This document shows, piece after piece, positions 33,251 to 46,372 of a stretch of 64,000 bases of DNA (position 1 is its first letter; every line of letters starts with the position of its first letter). The notes beneath the pieces were generated by a model that saw only the letters and a program-made list of their open reading frames with translations, did not search any database and had not been told where the DNA came from. The position numbers and the translations under genes are program-made. The stretch lies in assembly GCA_001692895.1 (NCBI GenBank), contig KV748186.1, positions 1,913,785-1,977,784 on the forward strand, written 5' to 3'. The DNA is from Cenococcum geophilum 1.58. Lineage: Eukaryota; Ascomycota; Dothideomycetes; Gloniales; Gloniaceae.

Positions 33251-34608
33251 ATAAATTATACTTACTTTATAAATTATACTCAGTCGTTATAAAGCGTCTT
33301 ACCTTTAGTTAATTTGGAAAATGAATTATCCTAGGGCTAAGTCGCGCCTTAGAATAAGAAGTGGAAGAGTATAAATATCTAGGCTCTTTTAGCGCTAATA
33401 TATAACATAACCCCCTTAATATACTTAGCGAAATTTAAATACTTAGAAAATGGAAGAAAGTATAAATCCTTATAAATAGCGGAGCTACTAGTATAGGCTT
33501 TATTAATACAAACTACGCAAAAACTTAACGCTTAAATTTAAAGAAACTTAATAAGCCCTAAGGCCTATAAGGCTTTAATAGCAAGCCTTTAATATACGGT
33601 AAACTTACGCACTACGCTCTTATAAAGATACGGATAGGCAAACACCTTAAATACATTTCCCTATTTATAACACCCTTAAAGCATTATAAGGTAATACTTA
33701 GATATAGATAGCTAAAATGATATAACCCTTTAATTAGCTGGGTTAAAGAAATACTAAAATTTTGTACAACCTACTGCTAAAGTTATTACTTAAAACACTA
33801 CTTGCCCTTTAAACATATATACGACTATTTAAATTTATTATAATACGAATTGCCCTTACTATAATCCTTAAACTAATATAATAAAGTTATAATTACTAAT
33901 CGCGGTAAAGAAAGTAAAGATAATATACTAAAACCCTTTAAAATTCATATGGTATAAGCCGCACCCTTTTATTTATTAGTAAGAAAACAAGACTATAAAA
34001 TCTTTACTATAACACTAAAAGATATTAAGAAGGCGTTAGAACTAAAGTAATATATTAACCCCTAACCTCTTATACCTAAAGAATATTATAATCTAATTAA
34101 TACGTTTAAGAAACGATTTATAGACTAACTACCCCCGTATTAAGACGAGCACGATTTTAAGATAGAATTTAAACCTAGTATAATGCTAAAGTTCGGCCCG
34201 TTATACGGTATATCACAAGAAGAGCTGCTTGTGATGCGATAATATCTTAAAGAGCACTTAGAGAAAGGATTTATTCGCCCTAGTTAATTACTATTTACCT
34301 CGCCTATACTATTTATTAAGAAACCTAGAGGAGGCTTAAGATTCTATATTAATTATTAAGCCCTAAATGCGATTATAATTTAAAACTAATATCCAATTCC
34401 TCTGCTTTAAGAAATACTTAACCGCTTAGTAAAAGTACAATACTTTATAAAGCTTGACGTAGTCGCTGCCTTTAATTAAATCCGTGTTTGCAAAGGAGAT
34501 AAAAAGTATACTACTTTCCGTACACGATAGGGACTTTTTAAATACCTAGTAATGCCGTTTAGTATAAAGAACGGTTCCGGTACGTTTTAATAATATATTA
34601 ACAATACG
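33251..34608 (+). pseudogene. pol: Gypsy-E protease and N-terminal half of RT
   Basis: The RT begins near 34140 with DEHDFKIEFKPSIMLKFGPL, then LKEHLEKGFIRPS, FIKKPRGGLRFYINY, VQYFIKLDVVAAFN and LVMPFSIKNGSGTF, the ordered N-terminal blocks of Ty3/Gypsy RT. The frame is cut after YINN at 34608 by Gypsy-F. The protease lies somewhere in 33400-33900 but its DTG is not clear. Confidence 0.75.
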
Positions 34609-34811
34609 TGTCACAGCTAGCTTCCCGTAGAAGCGATCCGATAGATCAAGCAACAATAAGGGGCTATATTATAAATAGACTAAGGTAAGGGCTCAAAGAA
34701 GGGTGCGCGGTAGACGACTATGTACATGTTCGGTTGTCGGGGCAACGTTAGGGCGACGTTGATCCGTGACCGACGACGCCTCGATGGTAGCTATATAGAC
34801 GAACCGTCACA
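34609..34811 (-). repeat. 3' LTR of Gypsy-F (left)
   Basis: 203 bases, tgtcacagctagcttcccgt to gaaccgtcaca on the plus strand. Confidence 0.92.
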
Positions 34812-34825
34812 TCACCCCCCTTTAA
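34812..34825 (-). other. Polypurine tract of Gypsy-F
   Basis: The plus strand reads tcacccccctttaa; on the minus strand this is ttaaaggggggtga immediately before the LTR. Confidence 0.75.
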
Positions 34826-36400
34826 GCCAGGAGGATCGCCCTCAATCCTTATAGTCAGGCTCTCCTTATCTGTCTTGCCCTTCCGTCCTTCTCTGCTTTA
34901 TTGTCTTTCTTTAAGGGCTCTAGATCTACGTCCTTATAATACGCCTCTAGCCATTATAATAGCCGTATAGGTGGTCTGGCATCATGGGGTCTCTCGTTAT
35001 AGAACGCCTTAATCTTATAGGGGGCGCCGATAAAGCTGTCTACGTTATACCAGGTGTCGTCCGGGTCGTGGCCTACCTAGTTAACCTTATACTATAGCCT
35101 TCTGTAGTAGGTTCTACTAGCAAGGATCTTATTAATCTTGTACTCCGGCTCGCCATTAATTAGGATTAGCTCCTCTGGCTCCCTGTTTTAGCCCAGTAGG
35201 GGGTTATCTAGGTCCTTTTATAGTCGATCGGTATAGAAGACGTTTAACATCTTTATATTTAGGGGTAGGTCGATAATATATAAGTGTCCTTTTATGCCTA
35301 GAATCTTATAGGGCCCTGCGAGCTGTCTGTCTAGCTTGATACTTAGTTAGTCAGTAGCCCAGCCCTTCCTAGTAACGTATACTTAATTACCTACTCCAAA
35401 GTCTAGTTCGCGGCGGTGCCTATTAGCTTACATTATCTGCCGCTCTTAGGCCTTCGCTAGGTTATTTCTTACCTATTTAACTACGTCCTAGGTCCTATAT
35501 GCGAAAGCCTAAGCTTCTTATTATGTTAGCTTCTTACGAGGTGTTAAGGTTGCTCGTATACGTTCCTCCTAGTTAAAGTAAAGCCTCGGCTTAAATCCTA
35601 GCTCTAGCTTATATGGTGCGAAGCCAGTAGATTTATATAGTAAGATTGCCTATATAAAGTCCATATAGGGGAGAAGCTCTAACTAATTGTCCTGGTAGTG
35701 GTTAATAAAGGGTCTTAAGCGTTGGTTAATATATTGGTTTAGTACCTCTATATTACTATCTGTTTGTAGGTGACCGGATATAGAGAGCTTTTACTTAACG
35801 CCGGTTAGTTTATATAGCTCGTCTATAAAGGCTGAGATAAATTGGGGTTCTTAATCTAATATGACCGTCTCTAAGAGGCCGTATACGCGCCAGACGTATT
35901 AGTAGTATAGGTTTACTACGTCAGCTGCGGTGGCAGTTTTATAGTAGGGTAGTAAGAAGGCTCTCTTACCTAGTTAATTAACAACTATAAAGACGTTGTT
36001 GAAGCCCTTTTTGTCCATTGGGAAGGACTTAAAATCAAAAGAGATATGCTGCCAGCAGCGTTTACCAATTAGTAGGGGGTGCAGTAGGCTTAGGGTTTTG
36101 TCGCGGGGTATATGGGTCCTCCTATAGGTTCTGCAATTTCTTACGTAGGTATCGCAGTCTGACAGTAGTCCTGGCCAATAGTATTGGTCTACTACAAGTT
36201 TCCTAGTCTTTATCTTGCCTAGGTAAGCGGTTACCTAGCGAGAGTATACCTTTATAATAAGGTAGGTACGAAGGCAGTTAGTATTAGGGACCATTAGCTT
36301 ACTAAATTAGGTAAGTAGTCCTCCTTAGAGTTTCCAGCCCTTCTGGTCTTATTCAGCTAACTAAGGTAGCCCTACTAGCGATTTACTAGTTTAATTGGCC
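34826..36400 (-). pseudogene. pol: Gypsy-F integrase and chromodomain, decayed
   Basis: Minus-strand reading from right to left: a zinc-binding HHCC region DQYYWPGLLSDCDTYVRNC near 36110-36200; the core with SFDFKSFPMD near 36005-36060; ILDQEPQFISAF near 35820-35870 (second Asp kept); SGHLQTDSNIEVLNQYI near 35725-35785 (Glu kept); a GPYKILGIKGHLYII block near 35280-35320; and a chromodomain EYKINKILASRTYYRRL near 35085-35140. Stops are sparse compared with other elements here. The HHCC second Cys pair is partly lost (Tyr). Confidence 0.8.
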
Positions 36401-36408
36401 TAGAGGAT

Positions 36409-36624
36409 CTAGTTAACTAGCTTATACGGTTCCCACTCGTAATTTACTATAGCTAGGGGGTCTCTTAAGGCTGCCTCTAGTGTGGCGATTATAAGGGCGG
36501 GGTTAATTAGGTATATAGTGCGTGCAGCTACGTCCTTCTTTTTCTGCGTCTTTAGGTCCTCTTGCTTTCGTAATAGGGTATTGGCTACTATATTCGCCGT
36601 GCCTAGCCTATACATAATCCGCAT
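36409..36624 (-). pseudogene. pol: Gypsy-F RNase H-integrase linker, uninterrupted fragment
   Basis: A 71-codon stretch without stops starts MRIMYRLGTANIVANTLLRK. The Gly-x-x-Asn-x-x-Ala-Asp-x-Leu-Ser-Arg tether of Ty3/Gypsy is seen as GTANIVANTLLRKQE, with Asp as Asn. It is part of the long pol frame and not a gene in itself. Confidence 0.75.
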
Positions 36625-36629
36625 ATGGA

Positions 36630-37290
36630 AGTCCGCTAGTAGGTCTGCCTAGCGGGCCTACCGTAGACTTAGCAGCCTCTTGGTTATAAAGTACTTAAGG
36701 GCTTAATGATTTATAACTACTATAAAGGGTATGCGCTAGAGGCCGATAAGGTGACCTCGCTATTTCTACAGGCCTCTTATTACCGCTAGTATCTCTTTAT
36801 TATGGATCTTATACCGCATCTCTGCAGGGGACATTATCTTTAAGAAGAAGGCTACTGGCTTTTAGGTCCCATCGTCTTACAGCTGGTTTAATACCCTAGC
36901 TACTACTCTATCACTCGCGTTAGTCTTTATACGGGTGTCTTAAAACAGTAAGTAGTGCTTAATTATACTGCCAGACAGTATAAGGGCCTTAACTCGCTTA
37001 AAGGCTTTAAGCTCCTCCTCCCCTAGCGGGTACTATACTTCCTTCTTTATAAGCTTACTAAGCAGTTATACAACTCGGCCGTAATCCTTTAAGAAGGCCC
37101 GGTAGAAGTTATAGAATCCTAGGAAGGATTGTACCCCCTTTACTAAAGTAGGGGGCTCCCAATCCTTAATCGTAGCTAGCTTATTGGTGTCCATAGCGAT
37201 CCCGTTAGTACCGATAATAAAGCCTAAAAACTTTGTCTTGGTGACGTTAAACTTGCTCTTCTTAATATCCGCTTATAGGCCTACCTCTTA
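36630..37290 (-). pseudogene. pol: Gypsy-F RNase H
   Basis: Minus-strand frame between the RT C-terminus and the tether. It reads through KVFGFIIGTNGIAMDTNKLA-like residues near 37185-37230 and FYNFYRAFLKDY near 37080-37115, the conserved block just after RT, then RNase H. A few TAA/TAG stops. Confidence 0.6.
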
Positions 37291-37296
37291 AAGCCT

Positions 37297-37593
37297 CTAT
37301 AATACCTTCTTAACGTGGGTTTCGTGCTCTAGCGGGTCGTCTAAGTAGATTAGGATGTCGTCTATATAGGCCGTATAGAAATCGTCTAAGTAGTCGAAAA
37401 GGACGTTATTAATAAACCTCTGGAAGGATATAGGGCCGTTATATAGTCCAAAGGGTAGGACGCGGTACTTGTACGATCTGTACCTTATACGAAAGGTAGT
37501 TAACTCCTCTACCTCTTCCTTTAGCCGTATACGGTAGAAAGCCTGCCGAATATCTAGCTTAGTAAAGATTTTCGCTCTTAATAGCCTAGTCAA
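37297..37593 (-). pseudogene. pol: Gypsy-F reverse transcriptase core, intact fragment with YIDD
   Basis: 98 codons without a stop on the minus strand. In order they show AKIFTKLDIRQAFYRIRLKE (block B with the first catalytic Asp of KLDIRQAF), YRVLPFGLYNGPISFQRFIN, and the catalytic YIDDILIY. All three catalytic Asp are present. The expected Ala-Pro-Ala/Thr-Phe is changed to GPISF. It is one piece of a larger pol that continues on both sides with scattered stops, so no full-length enzyme could be made. Confidence 0.85.
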
Positions 37594-38337
37594 CGTCTCC
37601 TTAATTAATAGCAGCGGATAGCGGTCCTTCTTAGTAATTGTATTAAGCTTTTAAAAGTTAACGCAGAATTGCTACCCCCCTTTAGGCTTCTTAGTAAATA
37701 GGACCGGAGCTATAAAGGGTGCGTTGCTTAATACTATAAACCCCTTCTATAAGTACTCCTGTAGGTAGACTTTAACAAGCTCTAGCTGCTCTAGCGATAT
37801 GTTATATAGTAGGCTAGGGGCTAGATTACGGCTGTCGCCTTTAAGAATAATATTGTGGTCCACTCCCTCGCGATACGGTAGTAGCGTATTAGATATAGCC
37901 TTCAAGAAGTTATTAGTATATTCTTAGTAGGGCTATAGCAGCTTTTTATAGATAAGCCGGCGAAGTTCCTCCTTATTGTCAGGTAGGGTGTCTTATCCCT
38001 TCCTATCCTCTATTAACTGGTCTATCTTATAGAGACTAGTATATCCAATTACTATATCCTTGCGCTTTGCTCCTCGTAAGAAGTTCCTTACCTTAAGTAG
38101 CGCAATGTCTGCTGCCCTAAACTCCCTAGTAAATAAAGGCCTCCTCTTTCTTAGCTTTAATAGTGGAGCTGGCCTAGGGTAGAGCTAGTCTTCCATTTTC
38201 CTAATCGCGTCTTAGGTATTAATCTTCTAAGTATACTTATAGTCATATAAGGCCCGCTTGGCTTACTTTAGCTTAGCCTATCCCTCCGGCTTAATTTTAG
38301 TAGAGGACTTCTTCTCTTAGAGTTAGCTAATCGCGAC
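37594..38337 (-). pseudogene. pol: Gypsy-F RT N-terminal region
   Basis: The minus-strand frame continues upstream of 37593 with ITKKDRYPLLLIKETLTRL, FTKKPKGG.QFCVNF (near 37660-37700), SLEQLELVKVYLQEYL and YREGVDHNIILKGDS (near 37845-37885). This is the ordered RT N-terminus. It runs up to the Gypsy-G insertion at 38338; the protease side continues at 46373. Confidence 0.8.
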
Positions 38338-38764
38338 TATAACGGAACCTTGTAGCAGGAACTACGATAGGTTCTGTCAATGGGCTAGGTGTATAGGAAA
38401 TGCAAAGATAGTAGTTAACAACGTAATAACAACTGGTGGAGTAGTTGCCTAATAAATTAACTCTAATTATATTCTAAGAATTACTATAAGGAAAGAACTA
38501 TCTAGGTAGGAACTAAGGGTCCTTAAATACACGGCTATACTCCTATAAAATCCTTCTTGTACGTAATATACGTCTTATCTATATTAAACGTGACGTTCCT
38601 TACGTTTAATACAGCCAACACGTTTAACTATTATGTGACTTGCTTACTATTCCTTATCACATAGTTCTACGGGTTCTATCCTGGCCTATACCTATATTAA
38701 CTAACTAGCTTCTTTTAACTCTTCTCTAAGTAGTTATAATATTATACTTAAAGCGTCCGTAACA
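38338..38764 (-). repeat. 3' LTR of Gypsy-G (left)
   Basis: 427 bases, tataacggaaccttgtagca to gcgtccgtaaca. It matches 45946-46372 along its full length. Confidence 0.92.
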
Positions 38765-38784
38765 CTATCTCCCTCCTCTCCATC
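38765..38784 (-). other. Polypurine tract of Gypsy-G
   Basis: ctatctccctcctctccatc on the plus strand, that is gatggagaggagggagatag on the minus strand, abutting the 3' LTR. Confidence 0.7.
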
Positions 38785-39449
38785 TTCATCCTTAAAGATA
38801 CTTAGTATCTTTAGGTCGTTTACTAGAGGTATAATATCTATCTAATTAATTTAGTTAATATTATTACTTATTATACCTAAAGCAATTTCTTCTCTCTCCT
38901 AGGTTAAGCGTTGCCTTTATACCGTTTCCTTAATACTATTACTAGGTAAAGTAATAGCGATTCCTTGCTCTTATTGTATAAAAGAGGGGTTAAGTTATAT
39001 TATAATTATAAGTCCCTCCGGTTACTAACCTTCCTCTTATTTTAAATACACTCGCGCCAATATATATTTGTTATATAACGTTTATTCTATATCCAATATT
39101 AAGTATACACGTTCTATTACTCTTAATAGTTTTTAAGTTCCCTAAGTAATTTATTATAGGGTCTTATATTTAATCTGCTACTATAAAGCTTAATAATAAG
39201 CTGGCCTCTGCGCTACTTAAGGTTTAGCGTACCTTAAAAGAGTCCGCACGTGTCCTTAAAGCTTAGCATCTAGCTTACGCTCGTCTTTAGCGTTTAGAAC
39301 GTGTTTATAAAAAAGTCCGTTTAAAGGAGTAGAAGCTTATTTAGTAAGGTCTTTAGGAACTAGGTAATAAGAGAACTAACTCTCCTATAGTAAAGGAAAT
39401 AACTCTAAGTAGTTCAGCAGTCGCTCTTCCTAGGTCCCCCTTAGGTAAC

Positions 39450-41000
39450 TTATTCTTTAACAATCCTTCTTTATTAATATTACCTAACCTATTTTCTTCC
39501 GATACTCCTATACCTTTTTTATAACGTTTTTTAAATTCTCTAGTAGCTTCTAGGTAGTCTTAGTATAGCCTATCCACTTAACCTTATACTATATTTCGTT
39601 ATTAATATCCTTATAACTAATAATTTTTAAAACTTACTATTTATCTTCTTCCTAACCTCTATACATGTCTGCCTTATAGACTGGTGGCTTAATATTCCTA
39701 TATACTGGTTCTAGTATTACAATATACTATATAGGGTAAATCTTTATTTTAGCTGGTAGGTTTAACTTAAATATAACTAGTAAAATTCTCTATATAATTT
39801 TAAAAGGTCCTAGTCTAATATAGTCCAACTTCTTACTTAGTTGTTAACTTTTAAAATTTTTATATAGTAGCCATACTTTATCTCCCTCCTTAAGATCTAG
39901 TCCCTTAGATCTCTTAGTATTATAGTACTTTTTCATTCTTTACTATACTGCCTTAGCTATTTCCGTAAGGTTTATATAAAGATTTATTAAAGTTTCTATT
40001 CTTTACTTAGCTTTACTACTCGTTCTCTTTACTTAACGTAGTAATAATAATGTTCTTAGCTCGTATCCATAATTCGCCTTAAATAGTAACATACCTATTC
40101 CTTCTTATAGTGTTATATTATATATAAATTATATAACTAGTAATAGCAATACCCAATTATTCTATACGTAATTAATATAATACCTTAAATACTATTCTAG
40201 TGTCTAGTTTAATCTTTCTATTTAACCGTCTATCTGCGGATAATATGCAGTAGAAATTACTGCTTAAACTCCTTATTCCGCTAAAAATACCTCCTAAAAT
40301 GCTGCTATAAATCTTAGATCTCTATCCGATATAATTTTACTTAGTGCTCTATATCTTGCAAATACTTCTTTAATATAGATTCTAGCAATATCCTCCGCTA
40401 AGATTTCTTCTATATAGGCTATAAAGTATCCCTACTTTATAAGCTTATCTACTATTACTAAAATCGCGTCGTAATCTTGTCCGGTAATAGGATCTTTTAA
40501 CTTTAGTAACTTAATAATAAAGTTCTATAATATAACCTCCTATAGTCTCTCTAGTGTTTTAATAGGTTATAGCCCTCCATACGGCTTACACCTTATTAGT
40601 TTATTCCTTTAGTAATTTAGATACTCTTTAGTAACCCTTCTAGCTATTTTCTAGATTTTATTAATAATATACTCTTTCTAAAGTCTTAACACTAAGCCCG
40701 TAGCTCCATTGTATCCTTAAGTTAGTCCCTTATAAAAGTCCTCTATAAACTACTTTGCTATACTTCTTAGGATATACTTCGCTTTTTGGTTTTCGTATAT
40801 ATCTAACTATAGATCTTCTAGCTGTGCTTTTAGAATTCTTTATACCTAAAAGCTTTCTGGTATTTTATATACTTTTCCTAACTTATCCTCTTAAGTTACT
40901 ATAATTTTTAGATAATTATACCTAATTAGTTTATCTATATCTTTTTATAGTAAAGCCCCTAATAGCTTATCGTCATTTTATAGTTTAGCCTTTTAACTTA
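39450..41000 (-). pseudogene. pol: Gypsy-G integrase and chromodomain
   Basis: On the minus strand the integrase core shows DAILVIVDKL (40447-40476), IISDRDLRFIAAF (about 40310-40350) and YYPQIDGQIERLNQTL (about 40175-40225), so the D, D and E catalytic positions are all retained. DKVWLLYKNFKS and DYIRLGPFKII (GPY block) follow near 39800-39900. The chromodomain shows NEIQYKVKWIGYTKTT-like sequence near 39550-39610, with stops at Gln/Trp positions. TAA/TAG elsewhere disable the frame. Confidence 0.8.
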
Positions 41001-42560
41001 ATACATCGGCTCGTATATTGTCTATACCCTTAATATACTAAATTTTAAAATAATATTCTATAAGTATCTCTGCCCATCTAACCTATCTTTAGTTAAGTTC
41101 CTTTATTATTAAAAATCCTGTTAGGTTCTTATAATCCGTTTTAACTATAAATAATTTTTCTATACCTTATAAGAATGCTCTTTATTCCTTTAATGCTGTA
41201 ACTATACCTAATAACTCCTTATTGTAGATATTATAGTTTAACTTTAGTAGTGTTATCTTCTAACTATAATATGCCACTAAATGCCATCTATTTAGATACC
41301 TCTATATAAAATATACTCCTAGTATAAAGTCTAATATATCTATTTTTATAACCGTCTCTAGTCCTAGTTAATAGATCTTAAGAACTAGCTCCTAGGTAAA
41401 CAACTTTTTAACTTTCTTAAAGAGTTTTTGTTATTCCTCTCCCCATACCTATAGTTCTTCTTTCTTCGTTAATCGTATAAATAGTTTAATATCCTTTAAC
41501 TATTGCGCTATAAACCTTCTATAGTAATTATAAAACCCTAGAAATAATCTTAACTATATAACGTTCTCCGGTTCTTACTAATTTACTATAGCCTTAATCT
41601 TCTTTAGATCTATACTAAGTTGGCCTAATTTAATAATAAATCTAACGAAATCGGTCTTCCTAGTAAAGAACTCGCATTTCTTAATTGCTACTAGCATTTA
41701 TTCTTCCTATAGTCTCTTTAAGACCTATTTAACCTATTCTTTATACTCTTCCTTATTTATTAAGTAGATAATAATATTGTTAAGGTATACCATAACAAAT
41801 TCATCTAAATGTTCTCCTAATATATTATTAATACGCTTCTAAAACATTGCTAGTGCGTTTATAAGCCTAAATTATATAACTAATAGTTTATATAGTCCTT
41901 CCTTCGATCTAAAAGCTGCCTTTTATTTATCGCCTTCCTTAATCCTAATCTAATGGTACGCCTATCTCAGATCTATCTTTATAAAGATTTGCGCATTACC
42001 TATCCTATCTTAGATTTCGCTAATTAAGGGTAAAGGATATCTATCCTTCCTAGTAATACTATTTAACTATCTATAGTTGATATATAGCCTTAGTTTGCTA
42101 TTCTTTTTTAGTACGAATAGTACTGGATAACCCGCTAATAACTGCGATGGTCTAATATATCCCTTTCGTAAGTTTTCTTAGATAAACTCTTTTAATGCTT
42201 TACCTTCTTCTTTAGTAAGCTTATAGATTAGAAAGAACCTTAGACTTATTCCTAGTTCCAATTCTATCTTATAGTCCCATACTGCGTATTTTAACAGTTT
42301 TTTACTCTCGGGTGACCATAGTTTCTTACTATACTTACGGTATTTTTTTAGTACATGGCTTAGTCCTTTTTCTATTTCTTTATAGGTTGCTCCTACTTAG
42401 TACTATACCAACTTAGTTTGCTATTATATCTTGCGTTATTATATATCTCTAATATTAACTTAACCTATAACCTAATCAATCTTTAGATTATATTCCTATA
42501 ACTAAGATATTCCTAATACTGCCTTATTATTCCCTAATAGTAATATATTAAAAGACATCT
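41000..42560 (-). pseudogene. pol: Gypsy-G reverse transcriptase and RNase H
   Basis: On the minus strand, the RT core includes RINNILGEHLDEFVMVYLNN at about 41777-41836, where YxDD reads YLNN, followed by IIIYLINKEEYKE and the block KKCEFFTRKTDFVRFIIK near 41635-41690. Upstream RT blocks lie to 42250. RNase H lies near 41000-41400. Confidence 0.75.
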
Positions 42561-45500
42561 CTACTTATCTTCCTTTAATAATTAGCTAAATAGGTCCTAT
42601 TTTAAGATTAATAATGCCTCCTCTATAGGCTATCAGATCTCCTAAAATTATTACTAATAGGTAAGGACATTCCTTCTACCTATATAGTAACCCTATTTTT
42701 TTTAACTGCTGCTAGTAAGATATAGTTCCTTATTACTCCACTATTTATTAATGCCTCAAACTTTTAATCTTGCCATTTAACTCGTAAATTTAGGTATTAT
42801 CCTTAAATTCCTTTAAGGGTCTAAGGCTCTACTACTAGCTCCCTCTAATCCCGTAGGCCTTTACTTTTCCCAACTACTAGCTACTAGATCCCGTTTATAC
42901 TTAGTCTAACTTAAGCTAATACTTAGTTTATTTTTTGTCTTTAATATACTATAGACAGGTATTTTCTGAACATTCCTACCATTATTATCCATCTAGGTAT
43001 TCTTCCGTAAGGAATTTTCCTAGTTAAAGTATTAAGTCCTCTTATTCTTAAACTTCTACTAAATGCCAACTATGTATATACTTAGTGTTTTAATACTTCG
43101 CCTCGTCCGTTATCTAATATATCCTTATTAGATACTTTTAATTTTTGTTCTTTAGTGCTCTATATATATTACACGCATTATCTACGCATATTATTTACGA
43201 TAGTATATAATATACTTAATATCTTAGGTTAACTCTTGGTTTGTCTTTATCCTAGAGTTTAAACCTTTCTTATATTAATCTAAGCGTTATAACTTCGTTC
43301 GCAGGTACTAAAATTCGTCTTTCACTTCTCTAGTCCTCTAATTACTCCTCTAGATCTTTTAATATTATAATTAAGGCCCCCTTAATATAAGTTATAGCCT
43401 TCTCTATAATTAGGTAGTCTTAAACAGCTTTTTTGTCTAGCTATATATAGAAATCCTCCCACTTATTATTATGCCGTTACCTATACCACTTTTAGTACAA
43501 CTGCTTAAGTATATACGGCTCGTCCGTAAGAAAATATCTTTTCATTACTACGTTATAACAGCCTTTAGTGTATTATTCTTTAAACCTAATAGGAATCCCT
43601 AGATCCTCTTCTTATTCCAGTTCGGTAAGCCACTTAGCTCTTAGTATGCCTACTCTAGGCCTATTAGTAATCCTTTATACTAGTACTCTATCCCTTATAT
43701 ATCCCAATATACTAAATCTCTTATCTAGTTTCTATTCTTGCCATAAGGTAATTCTTGCCCTAAATTCCTCTATAGTTTCCTTTATGTCGCATCTTATAAA
43801 TAGATCCTTAAAGTCTTTATACTTCTTAATCTTAGTATTAACTTTTCGATCTTTAGGCCAAACACTATATTCCCCTAGTAAGTCTTCTAGGTCTATATAT
43901 CTGTCTCCTAGTCTAATTACTATTTATGCTATAGATTCTCTGCTCTATAATAAAGCTCCTTACCTCTTACTTATAGGTGTTTTAATTCACACTCCGAATT
44001 CTTAACCCCTTAGATTCTTTAATCCTAAGCTTGCTTCTAACTTAAGCTTAACTCTAGCCTTAGTCTAATTAGGCTTTACTAGTGTCCTTATCTTATCTTA
44101 AGAGTCCTAGATCTTACTTATCTCTTCTTAAAAATCTTATACCGTTAGGAATTCTTATCCCAAGCTCATTCGTATATCTTTAAACTAAGCTACTACTCTA
44201 CTCTATCGGTTTCTATCCGTTATAGGTCTTTAAGCTTACCTTATCTTATCTTAAGAATCTTAGTCATCTCTTATTTCATTATAAGAATCTTAAGCCTTTG
44301 GCTTTTTACCTTTATCGAGTAGTAAGCTAGCACTAGCAGTCGTCTACTTGCTTAATCGTCCCTAGATATTACTCCTTTCATCTTATAAAGTAATGGACGC
44401 CGTGTCTAACGGTGTTATAATACCCATTACTAAACCTTACTCTATAGCAGTCTTAGTCTCTACTTCTATTGCGTTATTAAGGTTTAAATACCCCTAGTTA
44501 GTTCCTTTACTATCCTTATCGCTGTTAATTAATAAGTACTCTAACTCCATTATTATTATTACTAATCATTATCCGTACGTTGCTGTAACGTCTTAATCTA
44601 GCTTATAAAGTTGATCTTATTCTTTATCTAACTCTTTAGTTCCTCTAAGTCCTTTTAACTCTAGCTTTTATAGCTAATAGCTTATACTATACTTAGCGTC
44701 TTTATAAATTTAGCATACGTTATTGTAATAGAACGCAAAACTTTTAATTAAACATTCTTTTGTTCCTTACAGTATACTATTATCCCTCTATACGTATGTG
44801 TTATATACTATTAGTCTAGTTCCCTTTATTATATAGTAACTCTAACCATCTTTACAATCCCTTGCGAAGTAACCCTATTTCCTACAATTTATATAAGCTC
44901 CGTCTCTAAACCACTAACTTTATTATAGAGTCCGCCTAAACGTCTTCTACTATTAAGATCCCTAGTTTAGCCTCTGTTCCTTAGTCCTATAATTACTAAA
45001 TCCTTAATCTCTAGGTTTTTATAGTTTCTTACTTTATCTCTTATAGGCTTCTTTAGTACTACTTAGGTCTATTAGCTCTGCGCCATACTATAATTTCTAA
45101 CTTAGATTTAGTCGTTACGTACTCTACGTCTTATATAACTATAGAACTCTATCCTAGCCTCTCTTAACCTGTTCCCTTTAGAAGATCCTATTATTAATCT
45201 TAATCACTTAATCTATTAATTCCCTTAGGGTATCCGCATCTTCTATTAGAATAATTACGTCCTAAACTTTAGCCTTAAGTCCTTATTTATACTATACTAT
45301 AAGCGCCTTATTATTCCATTCAACTTATATCACAAGTATTTAAAACTGTATTATATACTTAATTACTAAAGTTTACTATATTAGGTCCTAAAGCTTTTTT
45401 TCTGCTATAGTTATTGCTTCCGGGTCCCCAAATATCTATATTAATCGTTCCACAAATCCTGCCCAGCTAGAAAACACAAATCGTACCTCTTAATTTGCAG

Positions 45501-45940
45501 TAGTTATTCCGTTAGTCTATATTTCTATTAAGTAGGGTTTAAACTATTTAAGTGCCTAACCCGTTAGAAATAGTCCTACGTAGGCTATCTAGTCCATTAT
45601 CATGGCTAACTTAGCCCCTTCTTACATAACTTTAAAATGCATTTACATTAGAAATCCTTTAAGCTTTAATCTCTCTCCTAAGAATCGTTTAATTAATAGT
45701 AACTTAACCTTTACTGCTCCAATTCTATTAAGTCTGTTCTTAAGTACTATATTATTCTCTATTAATCGATCCACTATTTCTTATAATTATCCTACCGTCA
45801 CAGATTGTTGCGAGTCAGTGTCCGCTATATTAGTGTTACCCCCTAACCTTAAAGTAGTTGCCGCCGTCAATGGCGTAGTGGTGGCTGCTTTTAGTGGCAT
45901 GTTATTTAACTTTCTATATTTAATACCGTAACTAGGTAGT
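42561..45940 (-). pseudogene. gag: Gypsy-G gag and protease region
   Basis: A zinc knuckle INCRK.GYFARDCKDG is seen on the minus strand at about 44850-44898, C-x2-C reduced to Asn/Cys and His as Tyr. Gag lies between it and the 5' LTR; the protease lies below 44800. The plus-strand frames at 43568-44005 (145 codons) and 45602-45931 (109 codons) are antisense to this region. They stay open because RIP of the minus strand leaves few stops in that phase. Confidence 0.6.
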
Positions 45941-45945
45941 GATTG

Positions 45946-46372
45946 TATAACGGAACCTTATAGCAGGAACTACAATAGGTTCTATTAATAGGCTAGGTGT
46001 GTAAGAAATGCAAAGATAATAGTTAACAACGTAATAATAACTAGTGAAGTGGTTGCCTAACAGATTAACTCCAATTATATTCTAAGAATCACTATAAGGA
46101 AAGAACTATCTAGGTAGGGACTAAGGGTTCTTAAATACACGGCTGTACTCCTATAAAATCCTTCTTATACATAATATACGTCTTATCTATATTAAACGTG
46201 ACATTCCTTACGTTTAATACAGCCAACACATTTAACCATTATATGACTCGCTTACCATTCCTTATCATATAGTTCCACGGGTTCCATCCTGGCCCGTGCC
46301 TATATTAACCAACTAGCTTCTTCCGACTCTTCTCCAAGTAGTCATAACATCGTACTTAAAGCGTCCGTAACA
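45946..46372 (-). repeat. 5' LTR of Gypsy-G (right)
   Basis: 427 bases matching 38338-38764; followed by target duplication gcgac. Confidence 0.92.

Larger units (their letters stand above)
38338..46372 (-). mobile_element. Complete Gypsy chromovirus (Gypsy-G) inside Gypsy-F
   Basis: LTRs of 427 bases at 38338-38764 and 45946-46372 and target duplication gcgac at 38333-38337 and 46373-46377 define an 8035-bp minus-strand element. The LTR starts tataac in place of tgtaac. Gag with zinc knuckle, RT, integrase with DDE residues and chromodomain are all visible. Many TAA/TAG stops. This is the innermost of four levels of nesting. Confidence 0.93.

Noticed and set aside
34609..34811. Possible solo LTR
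   Set aside because: The second LTR at 48622-48824 and matching atacg duplications show it is one end of a complete element.
43568..44005. 145-codon plus-strand frame, the longest open frame in the window
   Set aside because: It lies opposite Gypsy-G gag/protease. RIP of the coding strand leaves few stops in this antisense phase, and the product is Ser/Leu/Tyr-rich without a domain.
45602..45931. 109-codon plus-strand frame next to the Gypsy-G 5' LTR
   Set aside because: It is antisense to the start of Gypsy-G gag and has no homology signal.
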